From Echiichthys vipera (taxonomy: Eukaryota > Chordata > Actinopteri > Perciformes > Trachinidae): DNA of 64,000 nt. A program made the translations under genes and the position numbers. The notes beneath the pieces were generated by a model that saw only the letters and a program-made list of their open reading frames with translations, did no database searches and was not told the origin of the DNA. The stretch lies in contig OY829652.1 of assembly GCA_963691815.1 (NCBI GenBank), forward strand, positions 15,999,579 through 16,063,578, read 5' to 3'. Shown here one piece after another: positions 36,743-54,235 of the stretch (position 1 is the first letter of the stretch; each line of letters begins with the position of its first letter).

Positions 36743-38402
36743 GATGCTTTTTGTTCTTTTTCAACCAAACTTTATCCGTAAACGTTTTATAACGCCAGCT
36801 CTGTGGTGCCATGTACATAACAACACACGCACGGTCAAATTCGTTGTTTCTGCAGTTAGCGTTAGCTCTTTGTTAGCTTATTTTGGTTCCTGCCCTGTTT
36901 GCAGTATCCTGTGCTATTTGTCCGTTAGAAAGTATTTTGTTTTGGTGTGTACCCATAATTTACATTTATGAGACTGAAAGGCTAACTGTGACAATTGTAT
37001 AACATGGTTTGTATGTGAACATTGAATGTTAATTTGTTAAAAGTCATAACTCTTAACCAAAAAGTAGTTTGTATGAATGAATCCAACAATGACACAATGA
37101 CAGGCTTGGTATGCCAGCATTTAATGTAAGTTATACATTACATTATACATTAGAGCGCATATATGTTTGCTCATAAACACTTTTAGTAACATGGCCCTAC
37201 TGTTAACAATGTATTTCCTCTACTTAACTGTGACGGAGATTCATCTCAGAAAGTAATGGACTTAAGCCTATGATTTTGTAATAGACTACAGTATTATTGT
37301 GGTTTGTATATAAACACATTTGTGCCTTTCATTTAATGACAATGCAATGCACTGCAGAAACGGATTCAGATGTTAAGTTTGAGGTTTCAGTTAGGCTAAA
37401 CACACAGTGCTTAGCCTGCTAAGGTTGAACCATATCTGTCCACAGCAGACTTCTGCCCCTTGTGCTAGTATCTGCGATGTGCTGTTTGTGTAACCTTTGA
37501 ATTTGTTGACTGATGCTGCCTTTACAGGTCTGTGATATGCCACTTTATCTTCCTCAGGTTTTTCAGCACCTCTAGGTGGCAGAGTGGCTCAGCCTGGACA
37601 GGTGGGTGCTGTTTAACTGAACAGGAAGCTGAGAACACATTCCTGTCTGTTTACACTGAGTGTGTATGTAATTGAGACACTGAAATACTCAATTAAATAG
37701 CTTTTGGTAAACACATGTGCTCTTGAGAAAACCACATAAAGGCCTTATGATAGCAGGCTGATTTTTCAGAACAATTCCTTTAATGACAGAAAAGTGATAC
37801 AGGAGATAGATTGTGACTACTGCTACCACCACTACTACAGAAAGTCAACTTAAAATACTGTACTGACAGACCAGAAATAAGTATTATTGGGTAAAGTCCT
37901 CTCTGTCAAATACGCTAAATACGCAGACATTGACAGGAGTAGTGAGCAGACAGCAGGAATAACATAATCATACAAACTTTTTCTAAAAACTTTTATTGTT
38001 GTGTTGTCTACAGATGACAGTCATTTACGATTTCATAGATTAGACCTGAAAAATACATTTAATCATTTGTTTGTGCTACATGGTTAAAGACTATTTGATA
38101 TGAAAATGGTACAATGGCTGAGGTAGTCATGTGGCAATAAAAACTGCATTAGGCACATTTTAAAGGGACAACAAAAGTTTAGATAAATACAGCTCTAGTG
38201 CACAGTGGTGTCAGGCAAGCTATATGCAGGTTCAGCACCCAAGAATTTCTAGAGAAATACCCAATTCTTAAGTTACCAAGATATACTCAAGGTTAAAAAA
38301 TGTCAGAAATCAAAGTGTGAATTTAGCTTATAAGGGAAAAACAACATTGCATCTTCAAATCAATCTTTGATTGTAGTAGCATAACAGAAATTGGTCATGT
38401 TT
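36743..38402. other. Intergenic and hal 3'UTR
   Basis: No coding exon is seen. The minus-strand AATAAA at 37992-37997 is a good hal poly(A) signal, giving a 3'UTR of about 400 nt. The stretch between the tRNA and 37900 holds nothing I recognise. Confidence 0.5.
37992..37997 (-). terminator. hal polyadenylation signal
   Basis: AATAAA on the minus strand about 405 nt past the hal stop codon; it is the nearest canonical hexamer I see in that direction. Confidence 0.5.
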
Positions 38403-41400
38403 TCACTCTTGGCGAACGCGCTTCCTCGGAGATGCTGGAGGATCCAGAGAGAACGCGGTGGGAGAGACAGGACGGGACTCGGGGATGTACTCCGTCTGAT
38501 ACTTGTCGATATAAGGCTTGGCCACATTCCACACCTGAGGTGAAAATATGAACATATTACTTAAAAACCACATTTTCTTTTCATTATTGTCCATCTCTGT
38601 GGAGCTTTTAGTATACAGTAGGTCGAACACATTTTAAAGTCACAGTAACAGTTAACATTGCTTCCTCCATAAGATTTGTCACTTGCCTTCTGGTCAAGTA
38701 GAAGACGGTGAACAGCCTCAATGTCCGGAGACATGAATCTGTCTTTAATCCACGGTCTGTTAGTGGCAGGATAGTTGAGAGTATGAGAGAGTCAGAAGTG
38801 GAACAGTGGATAAATATTAACTATCCTGTACATCATTTCAGTGGACTGAAAGTTGTGTACCTTGACCGCATCTGTTTGACTTACCTGACCACACTGCGCA
38901 CAAGTTCATAGACCTTCTCCAGCGGAGTGGTGGTACGAAGTGGGCGGAGGAACTCAATACCCTGACAGGCTGCCAGCAGCTCTATTGCAAGAACTGATCA
39001 CAGAAAACATACATTAGATCCGACAAAGTGCATAATCACTTTTTGACGTCATTTGCAAAAGAACACTATTTTCTAAAAAATATGGTTGTTATAGGTTAGT
39101 CCTCTTTTTAGTGGTAATTATTTCAGTCACAACATTCAATCTTTACACAACATGTGGTATCACTACTGTGTCCTTGTTAAAAAACAATCCAAGTGTTCGC
39201 AGTATCAACTGTAGTGCTGCTGAACACATTAGAGTGGAAAATACAATGTGAGGGGCTGGACCAGACCTAACACTGAATAATTTTATTTATATATAAATAT
39301 AATGATATATTTACAAAACTCATAAGGGAATATCACATAAAAGACATATATGTCCATGTAGAGGAGCCACAAAATACTATTATACTATTATACTATTTCA
39401 ATACCAGTGAAGATCCACAATGAGTAAGAAACTGGCATTGCAGGTTGAAAGCCCTCTGAACTTTTTAAAGCTGTTGAGTTTAGCTTTTCGGTCTATTCAA
39501 ACACATAAAAAATAACTAGTGTATTTCTACAAAAAACATGAAAAGAAATTAAGCTAGAGCTATATTCACATTCATTAATTTATTATATATTAATTTAACT
39601 TTATACAGCTGAACTATGTAGGAGCTTGTGTAACTGATTTTGTTAACGCTTTTTCCTTTCGACATTTTTTACTTTGTTGTTTCAGTAATTTTGTCCATTT
39701 GACTAATTTGTTTATTTGATGCCAGTGTAAAGAAGAGGTGCTATAATCACTGCAATTGTATGCCCATATCTGTCCCTCACAATTACTGTAATAGGATGTT
39801 TGTTTTTCATTATCAATAGTAGCGAATAATCCAATCATAGCTGGGTTTCGAAAAAGTCTTACCTTGCTCCACATGCTCCACGACCCTCAGGGCCTTCCTA
39901 GCAGCCCAGCCTCCCATGGACACATGGTCCTCTGTGGCAGCACTGGTGGACAAGGAGTCCACAGACGATGGATGACACAAAACTTTATTCTCTGAAACTA
40001 GACAGTACGAAAAATGGAGATTAGAGTTAAAGTTCATGCTAAAACATTCAATAAAAAATGACATAAATTGTAAAATTCTGTTTTATAACACACCAGATAT
40101 GTTTGTTAAAAAATATTCTACCTGAAATTTATCATCAGTATTAAAAAACGATTTGATTCCACCAACAAATATCTATTTTATTCAACAAAAAGTAACATCT
40201 AATTCACTTTACTGAGGTTAGTGCTGCATTTTATAGTATTTATTTGTGTTGTACACCAACCCAAGGCAGCAGCAGTGCAATGAGCAATCATGAAGCCAGA
40301 GTTGAGTCCTCCCTCGTTGACGAGAAAGGCCGGCAGCTCACTCAGAGACGGGTTACACAACCTTTCGATCCTCCTCTCACTGATGGAGGCCAGCTCATGG
40401 ACTGCAATGGCTAAAAAGTCCAGAGCCTGAACGAAAGGAAAGTGCAAATAAAGAGTGTACAACAAAACCTACAACAAATACCCAAAAGATGTTTTATGAC
40501 CCACAAAGATACGTACCTTAGCTGGGTATTCACCATGGAAATTCCCACCTGAAATGGTCTCACCTCTTTCCGCAAACACCATCTTGTACGAGCGTTAAGA
40601 AAAATAGAATCACCTCATTTCCAGTAAAATGCAGTATATCATTTGTGGCTGAACCAAGAATACGTGGTCGAATCTAGTTAGAAATTTGATTGCAGAGACA
40701 AAAGTGGTACATGTAGATTAACACAATAGTTTTGTGAGTCAACTTTATGCTCTGGAGGGATACAGGATTGTCTGTGGCACTGTTGATTTCTGTATTGATG
40801 ATGTTCTGGACAAATTGTATTGTGTCATTGGTGACTCCGTGAACCTGTGTGCAGAAACAAAAAGGAATGCTCAGAAACAACTGAACAACACTTAAAGTAT
40901 GGTCTTACTCCAGTTCTAAATATCTGAATGCTCTGCTTCAGGAATATCACTCATGAGATCTTCCACAAGAGAATTCACCACAGAGTTTTCCAAATTGTGT
41001 GAGGATCGAGGGCGTCCAGCCAGTTAAGGGAGGAACTTAAGGTTGTGGGATGCATAAATAAGCTTTATTTGAGGTTACCTGAGGACAGCATCGCATGGTG
41101 TAGGCATCCTGGACTCTGTCACAGAACCGGTGGCTCTCTGGAAAACCACACCAACACCAGATGACACACATTAAGTACTTCATGTTTAAGGGTGCAATGT
41201 GGGCATTTTATTACCAAAAGCGATACTTTATTAATCCATCTGGATACACCCACTGCATTTAAACCATTCTAACTATTTATGAGCTGTGGGCAGCCACAGT
41301 GCAGTGCTCTAGCTCAGAAACCAGCACCGTCCTTGATCAAGCTCAGTGGTAGAAATATTCCTTACAGATGTCAGTGTTTTGGGTGGGAGGAGACGCCCAC

Positions 41401-44314
41401 AAATATGGCGGCACAGTAACATGCAATTTCCATCAATTGTGGGCCATAGATAGGTATGAACACAGGACACGCTTCTTGCTGTGAGGCGACAGTGCTGGCC
41501 AGGTGTTAGGTGTATTACAAAAACTCTGAGTGGTTATCATATAATATTTTGTTACTTTTCTGTTTTAGAATATGGGCCTGTCCTCAGACCTGCTATCTGG
41601 GATGGATGGTGATCAGAGTCAAGCAGCGAGCGGAAGCGTTGGGCCACCTCGATTTGTCCTGGGTGCGGCCGCAGCGCATGGATGTCTGCAGGAGGAGAGC
41701 GGGAAATGAGGAGGGATGAAACAGATGTTGAAGTTTGAGGTGAACATTTCCGTCTTGTTTTTGGTGACTTTTGTTCACCACCTACCACTGTCAAAGGCCT
41801 TGGTGGTCCCCTTTAGCACCTCCAGGGTCAGAGCAGCAATGATGTCTGCCTGCCGAGCAATCGCCTGGGCTCGCTCCACGGCCTCCGCCCCCAGAGAGGT
41901 GATCATCTGTGTCCCGTTGATCAGAGCAAGACCCTGTGAGGGAAAGAGTGAGAGGGACGTGTTTTCTACTTTAAGAGACCACTTAAACATTGCAATGCAC
42001 TGTGAACTACAGTATATTGTATTGTATAATTGTAATTCTAAACACTATTATTGCTCTTTTAAATTCTGATGAAAAAGCGTTTCTAGTGAAACGTGGGGCA
42101 GTTTCTTTAGTTCAGGCAAATCAAATATGAGAGAGCATGGTTGATTTTAAACATTACCTCTTTAGGCCTTAGTGATATTGGCTTCAGTCCATGGGCCTCC
42201 AGGACCTGGCCAGAGATGAAAGGAGAAAAAACATAAAAGGCCAAGGGTCATGGAAAAGCAAACATGTTTGCCTACTGGACCTTGCAACGGGTCACTCTTA
42301 CAAGCAAAATGCAGATATCCTGCAGCAAGCTATTGTATAATCATAGAAAAGTCATAATGACTGTCTGTAAAATCTTACATATTTGGCATCTGCCCATCCA
42401 CTCTTGGGAGACCACATTTTACCCTCTCCCATCAGCCCCAGGGCCAGGTGAGAGAGGGGTGCCAGGTCCCCACTGGCCCCCACTGTCCCCTTCTCTGGGA
42501 CGAAGGAGAGGCAGGAAGCTGCGGGGGCAAAGTCAGTGAGAGATAAAAAGTCACTGTCAGCTTCCCCAATTGATTGAGGAAGTTATCAGCATTCAGTTGA
42601 AGCTGATATCCCTGGTCAAATAAGGTAAAGGCTGGTGGTTTACCGTTGAAGGCTTGGATCATAGCATGAAGGGTTTCCAGAGAAATTCCGCTGTGCCCTT
42701 TGGCCAGAACATTGATCCTTAGAGCGAGCAACATGCGGGTCCTTTCCGGGCTGAGCGGGTTTCCCACACCTACACACCATTACATACCATTGATGTTGCT
42801 GATTATAAATACAGTAAACCTAAAACGCTTTGTCAGGAGAAACACTAACTAACTAACTAACTAACTAATGTCTTCAAATGTTAAATTCTAGACTGGTAAT
42901 TGAGCTTTAGAGAGTTTTATTACCTGCTGAGTGTGACCGTACCAAGTTCTCCTGCAGCTCCCTGTGGACAGGCACACACACAAGTACATAAAAACGCTTT
43001 AATTCTCGTTTAAACTTTTACAAATAAAACAGATAGTAATATATTGTCTTTACTTGAGCTTGCTGACAGGAATGACCGTTCGGGCAAATTTGCCAAAACC
43101 TGTTGTGATTCCATAGACAACTGGGGGAACAGAGAGAGATACAGAGAAATTAATACATGGGATCATTGATTTCTGAAGTACTCTATATTTGCAGTAGTTG
43201 GTTAACATCAATGCATTTAATTTAGTTATTCTTGTATTCTAACCTTTGTTTTCTTTGACAATGGTGTCCAAAAGCTCTCTGGATTGCACAACTTTTCTTT
43301 CTGCCTCCAGAGTCAGCTGGAAATGTTGGAAAAGGGAATGATTACATTTGGTCAAATATTACACAGACCAGCGATGATGAACGAATACAATCTTGCTGAT
43401 CATTACCTTTATCTTGTAGAGTCCTCTTCCCAAATTGACCAGATCCGTCGATGTCAGGCTGTTGCCATCCAAGGAAATGTACTGCACAGGGAGAGCTGTG
43501 TTACACAGAAGTAGTCTGTATAATGTGTTTTAAATCTTAATGGAGAATGAGTACAGAAAACACTTACCTCTTCGGGTTCTCTGTATGCTGCTGTGCTATT
43601 TCACATAGTTGAATTAAGGTTAGCAATCAGCAAGACACAATGTTGCCCTATACTGTGTTTGCCTGGGCCCAGACCTTTGAATCCAACAACTCTGAGTGTA
43701 GTAGTTGATCATTGTGTCTGGTAGCAGGCAAATGCTGTACAATTAAATCAGAGAAATTAATAAACAATCTAAAAAAACACGTTGATTAATATATGACGTA
43801 GTGGCACAAATACTTGGAAGGATACAGGTGAGAAACCCCAGGCTCACACGGGATAAAGTCGGGAGACATGGTGTCGCCCTCAATAGCTGTAAGTATAGGA
43901 AGATAATACACATTTACTACTATTGGTATATAATGCAACTACATTTAATGCCTCGTGTCGTGGGTAGGCTACATAACCATCCATGCGCAATTACGCACAG
44001 CAGTGGCAAACTGTTCCCCGAATGTGATGCATAAATGTCTTATGTATTAAATGCATTTGGTCATTACCGATCTCGACAAAGTCGTTATCCTCCAGTACAT
44101 CCTCGACGGTGTCATCCGCGTCCAACAAACCCAAACCCTGGCACCTGCGCACAACAAAACGAGTGTCCTTTACAGCCTTGATGCCGCCGTTGTCTGGTTT
44201 GTTCTTTATGTAACGTTTAAGAGCTTCGTGTCCGAGCCACTGGATGGTGTTGGTGGTATCCCGGCAGGGCACTGCCAGCCACTCATCTCGGATGTGGACA
44301 GTATAACAAGGCAT
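38403..44314 (-). CDS. hal: Histidine ammonia-lyase (histidase)
   Basis: Cytosolic enzyme turning L-histidine into urocanate and ammonia, the first step of histidine breakdown. Exons in order: 44068-44314, 43850-43886, 43568-43595, 43407-43481, 43244-43316, 43054-43120, 42924-42961, 42644-42769, 42379-42518, 42158-42205, 41786-41933, 41590-41685, 41079-41137, 40764-40844, 40517-40582, 40261-40426, 39863-39997, 38885-38993, 38687-38756, 38403-38534; 646 aa (human 657). The MIO cofactor forms from Ala-Ser-Gly at residues 245-247 (GTVGASGDLAPLSH). Also seen are VVYGITTGFGKFA, the tetramer-core ATDNP/VFAERGETISGGNFHGE region and NSGFMIAHCTAAAL. The N-terminus MPCYTVHIRDEWLAVPC matches vertebrate HAL exon 1. 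Intron 19 has a GC donor (AAG|GCAAGT), required by the frame. All other junctions are GT-AG. Confidence 0.97.
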
Positions 44315-44560
44315 TACGCTTCAGTGGGACTCTGCTGCAGTGAGCGCTGCTCGCCGCTTCCCAAGGTACCACATTCAGCCACCTAAAGTTCAGCCGCCAA
44401 TCAGAGGCAAGGCTCGGGGGCCACGCCTCGCCGGTGTCACACCTCCGGGGACCACTGACCTCCACTGGTCGCTCACAGATGTTTGGACATATTGACCCAA
44501 ATGCGTTCATGTGATTTAACCACACAAACGCACCGGCGGCGAAAAACATCAAGTGCTCAG
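44315..44560 (-). promoter_or_regulatory. Probable hal promoter and leader
   Basis: GC-richer than its surroundings, directly 5' of the hal ATG (minus sense). It contains a CCAAT sequence on the plus strand near 44396. No TATA box is obvious. Inferred only from position and composition. Confidence 0.35.
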
Positions 44561-44848
44561 GTGTGTGAAAGAGCCAAACGTGATTAGTTTGTATAGCCTC
44601 GTGACAGGTACCCTGTATTTAACTTTAAGTAACACCGGGAACAAATGAAGTTAAATTGATTGTCAAAATTACTTTATGAAAATTGAATCGCGAACTTTAA
44701 AAAAAAGCATGCATCCTATTTCTACTGATGCCTTCACTTGCTGTCAGACATTTCAAATACATCAAAAATGATGGAGGAGGGGGAAACAGTATTATAACAT
44801 TTGCAAATCAATTCATAACGTTAGATGGTAGGGGTTCACCATATTTTT

Positions 44849-44849
<1 letters not shown>

Positions 44850-44902
<53 letters not shown>
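44850..44902. repeat. (ATC)n microsatellite
   Basis: About 17 perfect trinucleotide units; the polyisoleucine frame it opens is not coding. Confidence 0.97.
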
Positions 44903-44903
<1 letters not shown>

Positions 44904-45511
44904 CTGAGCGAAGGCCAATTGCCCTCTTTGCTGAGCTGCCCCTCTGGAGGAAATGTTTTATTTTATTTTACAAGTACAAGAAGAAGAAGAAGAATTGCAA
45001 AAGTTAAACTAAATTAAATCACTGTATCTTGTAAATTATTTTATTACGTTTTGATAGGCATGGCTATGCTGGACGCAGCAATGTGATGCAAAGCATTGAC
45101 CTATTTCCCTACCATGTGACAAATGAATTGGATTTTAAAGTTAAACTAATTTCTCTGTGTCACGTTTACTGTAAGGCAAGCACAATATTGTGTAATATTG
45201 ATATAACAGGGGGGTGCCCTTCTTTCAGGTTAGAGCAACAAGCCCTTAAAATGTATGTGCCTGCCCCTGCATACATGCATACTAAAACTGAAAATAAAAC
45301 ATACAAACAAAATAGCAGGCATAAGGTATATAACAAATATAAAAGCAGCTTGACTCATTTTTGCATATTCACAATAAATGTATTTACAGAGTTTAAGGAA
45401 TTTAAATATATAATAAATAGGCTGTAGTAAGACATAATTCTCCCATTACGTGTCCCCATACCCTGACACTGATTAAATCCAATTCACTGTTCTCACAAAA
45501 ACACCGGTAAT

Positions 45512-46757
45512 CAGTGAATGTAACTAAAAACATTTACTCAAGTACAATTTTGAGGTACTTTACTTGAGTATTTTCATTTTATGTCACGTTATACTTCTAC
45601 TCCACTACATTTTTGAGACAAATATTGTAGTTTTTACTCTACTGCATTTATTTGACAGCTTTACTAGTTACATGCAGATTTAGGTTATAAATACAAAATA
45701 TAAATTGACTATTAAATGCTGATTTATTATCATAGGTTAAGCTACCCAGCAGTAGGCCTATATAAAGTAATCCCACCTTCAGAGGCAGGCAACAGCATGG
45801 AGCCCCAGGCCAGTAGGGCCTGACAAACAGCAGTGATGCTGCACAAAGATTGCAATGACAGTAGGAGGCCTGACCTCCTTAAAGTGTAACTCCTGGGAAA
45901 ATGGAACCTGCGGTCTTTTTCTGCATGAATATACATTAAATAGGCCATCAAGACAGTTTTTTCGTCGATCGACTATTAACAGAGAATTCCTGGAGATTTG
46001 TTAGCAAACAAACAAGTCGATTACTGAATTTACTGAAGTTCAGAACTCAGTAATCAACTTGTTTGGGCTGCCTCTCAATATGGACGTAGTCGGCTGCTAA
46101 GGCTTGTAGCACTGCAAAACACTCTTTTTTTAATAAACTCCAGGTTCACTAACTACGTTGTTGGTGCTTCGTTTTATGTGTAGGTTTGGTGTTAGCCATG
46201 TCTGGCTGCTAGCGAATTTCCGGGATTTCTGTTACTAGGTGATCAATGGAAAAATAAACTTTCTCGATGGCTTATTTGATGTATATTCATGCTGAAAAAC
46301 ACCATGGGTTCCATTTTCGGAGGAGTTACACTTTAAGAGGGCCCCACCTGACTCCACCCACTCCTGTTGCAAGTTTTGTTTTATTTTTTTACTACCATTA
46401 CAAGTGATGTGCATGATTCAGTTTAAACAAACCTATAATGGTGATGAACGTTGGTTCCAGGGCCCCCCTGTGAATTTTTGTGTAGGGCCACAACAAACTC
46501 TAGGATTGCTTCTGCCCACCTTTTATTACCAGCTACAAAATTAGGTGTTATACAATTATAATTATGTAATGTAATATCCCTGTATATGGGCCACTCTTCA
46601 TAACTAGTAGGCTTACTTTTACTTCCAATACTTTTGTTATATTGTAATGCTAATACTACATTTGTACTTTTACTCTAGTGCAATTGTAAATACGGGACTT
46701 TTACATGTAACAAGAGATTTCTGCAACGTAATATTGCTACTTTCACTTCCACCACTG
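45512..46757. mobile_element. Fish hAT-like MITE, split by a TTAA element
   Basis: The left part starts CAGTG (45512) and carries 'tttactcaagtac', 'ttgaggtactttacttgagta' and 'ttctactccactacattttt'. The right part (46590-46757) carries 'ttgtacttttactctagtgc' and 'gggacttttaca', and ends 'cttccaccactg'. I recognise both halves as the two ends of one very common teleost MITE with CAGTGGTGG-type termini. The middle is occupied by the 45879-46336 element. The flanks 'ccggtaat' and 'cggataat' could be a worn 8-bp target duplication. Confidence 0.65.
45879..46336. mobile_element. TTAA-flanked foldback MITE nested in the hAT-like MITE
   Basis: The ends are inverted copies: TTAA then 'agtgtaactcctgggaaaat' at 45879, and 'attttcggaggagttacact' then TTAA at 46333-46336. 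The inner words 'aactacgttgttggtgctt' and 'tttttttaataaactc' match the inverted arms of the 24475-25676 element, so the two are family members. A small extra palindrome lies at 46015-46060 ('aagtcgattactgaattta' against 'ctcagtaatcaactt'). Confidence 0.75.
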
Positions 46758-46889
46758 CGGATAATGATCATTTTGGATGTTGGATGGAAATGTTCGAAAT
46801 AAACGAGGCGCACTTGAAAGCATCTCAGCAGCAGCCCTGCGGACAGATGATGTCAGTTTGTGGGCTGTAGGAGTTTCTGTATCACCATG

Positions 46890-47180
46890 TGTGCCGACAC
46901 AGAGTAGGCCTACTGCTGGCCGTCAGCGGGCAGGCAGGGGAGAAGAGGAGGGGAGGAAAAGTGTGTTTACACAGACGGCAAACTGCCTGGGGAATCGTCG
47001 GGGAGAGGAAGTCAGCCGGCTCTGTGTCTGCCTGCTCCAACTTCCTGCTCAGAAAAAGAAAAAGCCCAGGATCCTATTTCAGTCCAGCACAACTGTGTAG
47101 ACCCGAAGTAAGCATGGAAAAACAAGGAATCACACAAGCTTCACCGTAAAGTTTCGCGGAGGGAAAAACACAGATCGCAG
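46890..47180 (+). promoter_or_regulatory. Probable elk3 promoter and non-coding first exon
   Basis: The elk3 start codon follows a 3' splice site (ctgcag|gt before the ATG at 49929), so an upstream leader exon is needed. A GC-rich block here ends in a good donor, 'gatcgcag|gtaatgt' (exon end 47180). It is a candidate only; the transcription start is not visible. Confidence 0.35.
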
Positions 47181-48856
47181 GTAATGTAAAAAAATCAATC
47201 TTCCTGTGATCTGCGCTTTGTTGTGCGCGTAAAGGGTGAAATAACGCACGATTGGCACAATTAGCGACTGTATTCACACTCCATATGAATGATCTTGGCT
47301 GTAAAGTTTTCGCGTTGTGTTAAACTCATTTGATCCGGTGTATTTTTTTAACTTTTACGTAAGAATAGTTAGGCTACAGGTTTTAGAGGCGGTCGCGATA
47401 ATGTGCCGTCTTCCGGTCCGAGCAACATCTTGAAAATGAGTCAGTGGGGCAGAAGAGTGATCTAGACCTCTGTGCGTAACTGTTACTGCAACTTTCAAGT
47501 CTCCGGATACATCTATCGCCTGCTCAGAAAGAGAGGCAAACAAAAGACGAGCAATGCAACAACAAAAACAAAAACAGTCCATTGCTGCGGTTTAGAGATG
47601 CTTCTTTACGGGCCCCTGTTGAATTTTCCACCGTCTGTGAACAGGAAGAGAGCAGATTTAGTCATGGCTAAGTAATGTCTGCACACACCATCTATAATCT
47701 CATTAGCAGTTTCCGTTCAGCCAACACTGGATTGCTTTGTGCGCACGGCGAGACTTCTCAGCAAGAGCATCCGCAGCAGGAGCTACTGATCCCGGACCAA
47801 AAACCACCGCAATGTTCATGTAATATTCCTAGAAAGACTTATGCCATGTCTGCAGGGACTGTAGTTTCCACGCTGTAGGGTTTTGTTTTGTTTGTTATCT
47901 CTGTGTGGTAGGCACATCACCCTAATGTGCAAATAATGTATTAGTAATGAGGTTATTGTCACTTCATTCTGATTTGTCTTTAAAATATGATTTCTGTTTC
48001 TGCTCCACACTTTAAAAGTCCCTCTGTGCTATTTGCAGCATTTTGCAAAGGTGAATGTTTATAAGTCACACTGGCCTAATTGTAGACCTGTCAGCTGTTG
48101 GCTCTGTACTGGCAAGTGTTACTTTTGCTTCAAAGTGTATTTTAAAAGCCAAAAACCGAACTGTGGGTTCGTATTGGTTTTTAAAGGGTGGGGCTGTGGA
48201 AAGGGGACAATGATTTGATCTTTTGACCCCCTTTCTTTTTGGGATTTTTGTGGGAGTGTGGCAGGACTGGGGAAATGCTCCCCTGCTGTGGGATCCCCTC
48301 TCCTCAACATTTGTCCTTGGAAGTAGAATAGGAGGAAGTCCTGACTCTGACAGGTTTGTAGTTTCACATGGCTGATAGAAAACTCAGGGGATAGCTTGTG
48401 TCGGAAATGAGTTCAGCCCTCCCTCCCTCTCCCTCTCTGGACAGAGGTGCCGTGGTTAAAAGGCCAGTCTGCTATCATTGTTTTTTAGCATCAGTCACTA
48501 ATCACTCCTCACATCCACTGATAAGACAGAAAAGAATACAGTCCATCAGTATGTAGGGCCATGTAGTGCCATAGCCGTACATGAGCGATACCAAAACATC
48601 TTCTTTTTTTTTTGCATGATACTTTAAGGAATATACTTTTTTTTAAATTATTATTTTACAAAAGAAGCCAAACTTCTCACACAAGCAGCCAAAGAACAAC
48701 TCTGGATAAATGAAAATTGGCAAAATTCAGATTTAAAACAGTTATTATATGATTAACGAATAAATAAAGACTACAAATCAGCTAAAAACCTGATCATGTA
48801 TTTGATACCAGCAGTCGTATTATGTCTATGTGTATGTGTATGTGTGTCTCTGGTGC

Positions 48857-49145
48857 TTGCAGCTAATAATTATTATTTCACCATCCAATAATCTCTTAGA
48901 ACCATGCTTAAAACATTTCTCTATCCCTAAAATATCAGAAAATACGATAATTGCTGTCAGTTCAAAACTCAAACATATTCAATTACAAATGATACAAACT
49001 GAGAAAACCAGCAACTCCTCAATTTTGAGATGCTGTTCTGTCATTTTAGCTCCTGACTTAACAATTAACCAATCATACAGTATGTCTGTATCTATATATT
49101 TTTTGGCCAATGTATCATCTGTCATTCAACTAATTGATTAGTCCT
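48857..49145. mobile_element. hAT-like MITE of the 'gcagctaatnattatt' fish family
   Basis: Starts 'gcagctaataattattatttc' and ends 'caactaattgattag', with 'gagaaaaccagcaa' internally. I recognise these as the abundant teleost MITE whose ends read TAGGGCTGCAAC. It lies in the presumed first intron of elk3. A second copy is at 62185-62413. Confidence 0.6.
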
Positions 49146-49186
49146 TTCAGTACCACTCTGTTGTACTGTCTGTGGTGACAGAAACA

Positions 49187-49200
49187 CCCCCCCCCCCCCC

Positions 49201-49243
<43 letters not shown>
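49187..49243. repeat. Poly-C tract followed by (CA)n
   Basis: About 16 cytosines (49187-49202) then about 20 CA units. Confidence 0.95.
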
Positions 49244-49245
<2 letters not shown>

Positions 49246-49928
49246 ATTACTATATGAGCTCCTAGACGGCAGACAGGAGCTTCAAGGCTGCACATTCCTC
49301 TATTAAAGGAATAACCCACCCTGGGCCCGTCATACTTCCTGTGGAGAGAGGGCCAGGTTGAACCGCAGCATATTTCTGGCTTGAGCTGTTGTTCCTCCTT
49401 ATATTTTTTTTCTCGTCTGCTGCGGCTGCTACATTACACTACACTCTTTAAAACACACTGTTCTATTCATCACCGCTGTACTCGTCCTTACACCACATGT
49501 TACAGGCTGTTCCCTCCGCAGCCAGCAACCTGATTTAGTCTGTATGCAGTAAAGCAGAGATCAGGAAAAAAGGCATTTAATCAAGATGAATCATCATCTT
49601 GTTCTACAGTCTCTTTGAACACACAAGGTAGCCCCTGTTTGATCAGCAATTTTTAAGCAGGCGTAGAATATAGAAAGTAATGAGCACAGTAGAACTGCCA
49701 GGCTTGTTTCCCCCAGACGTTTGAATTTTGTGCTTATTCTGTCATTGTCGCATCTGGCAGGTTGTGTAGGTAGTTTTGGTGCTTTTTCTGACATCTCTGG
49801 GTGATGATGCTCCATTTTTATCGCATAGAGGAAAAAAAGGCCACAGAAGAACAGCCTCTTTTATGTCGAGTGCTCTGCTCCATCTGAGTCAAGTGTCTCA
49901 CTTACACTGAATGTGTCTTGCTGCAGGT

Positions 49929-54235
<4,307 letters not shown>

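Noticed and set aside
44825..45007. Polyisoleucine plus-strand frame
   Set aside because: Product of the (ATC)n microsatellite.
46777..47149. Plus-strand frames in the GC-rich block before elk3
   Set aside because: Two overlapping frames with no family match in the place expected for a non-coding elk3 leader; treated as promoter or leader.
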